Source: a virus. From it: 35,835 bases of DNA. The notes below the pieces were generated by a model, which was not told the DNA's origin, ran no database searches, and saw only the letters and a list, made by a program, of their open reading frames with translations. The first letter of the stretch is position 1; every line of letters begins with the position of its first letter. The translations under genes and the position numbers were made by a program. Below are positions 35,725 through 35,835 of this stretch, one piece after another. The stretch covers positions 1 through 35,835 of the IMG/VR virus record IMGVR_UViG_3300009164_003004, one strand, 5' to 3'.

Positions 35725-35750
35725 GTAAAAGAAAATATTTACGAATCCAT

Positions 35751-35825
35751 CCACAGCAAACTTTGCTGGCGAAGTCCGGCCTCTTAAGCCGAGAGAGCCC
35801 AGTTCGATTCTGGGGCTGTGGACCA
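35751..35825 (+). tRNA. tRNA-Lys(CUU)
   Basis: Acceptor CCACAGC / GCTGTGG, D-arm ACTT / AAGT, anticodon loop CTCTTAA (CTT), T-arm CCCAG / CTGGG with TTCGATT, encoded CCA. The CCA is followed by TATGG, again giving a CCATAT start as in the spacer stems. Confidence 0.88.
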
Positions 35826-35835
35826 TATGGGGGTA

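Overview
The window reads as one segment of a T4-like tailed phage genome (contractile-tail, Pantevenvirales-type). Every supported gene is on the + strand, the DNA is AT-rich, and genes are packed with ATGA-type overlaps. Diagnostic pieces are a gp61-like primase followed directly by a gp41-like DnaB helicase, a gp30-like ATP-dependent DNA ligase, class Ia ribonucleotide reductase (nrdA, nrdB) with glutaredoxin, a PAAR spike tip, a pectate-lyase-type tail fibre or spike, TATAAATA-like late promoters, and a dense tRNA array. The host is most likely a proteobacterium: the phage IscU is close to the E. coli protein, and about ten promoters match the sigma70 consensus. The exact host cannot be read from the window.

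Layout. 1-3604: an uncharacterised gene, a short fatty-acid desaturase, and a 798-residue fusion of a methyltransferase-like region, two glycosyltransferases and a TPR-like tail. 3611-6049: primase and helicase. 6064-13057: a late block of virion or assembly genes, including a Pol-beta-like nucleotidyltransferase and a ligase-fold protein that both carry capsid-targeting-like N-termini, a highly expressed 98-residue protein, a second internal-protein candidate, and an A-type Fe-S carrier (IscA/HesB). 13069-13815: a PD-(D/E)XK nuclease with its own promoter. 13840-15892: tail fibre and a conserved unknown. 15914-20263: nrdA-iscU-nrdB-glutaredoxin and a possible Sm-like protein. 20267-23482: PAAR tip, large structural protein, SleB-type endolysin, membrane protein (holin candidate), acidic protein.

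23572-32779 is an early or host-takeover region of small genes behind strong sigma70 promoters. It includes a GIY-YIG protein, a 2OG-Fe(II) oxygenase candidate, DNA ligase, an AbrB-like protein, a secreted Ala/Pro/Lys-rich peptide, an HTH protein, a metallophosphoesterase, and a tandem family of small proteins that all end in LRW or LKW. 32780-35835 is non-coding RNA territory: two more promoters, a structured short transcript with a terminator, and 15 canonical tRNAs. The tRNAs are separated by unusual structured spacers, three copies of a covarying hairpin, two copies of a long spacer stem, and several tRNA-like elements that break the canonical fold.

The most interesting points are: IscU between nrdA and nrdB with a second Fe-S gene nearby; the paired nucleotidyltransferase and ligase-fold proteins that look packaged in the capsid; the repeated structured RNAs in the tRNA array; the LRW family with a likely +1 frameshift; and several promoters placed so that transcription would start at the start codon (leaderless mRNAs).
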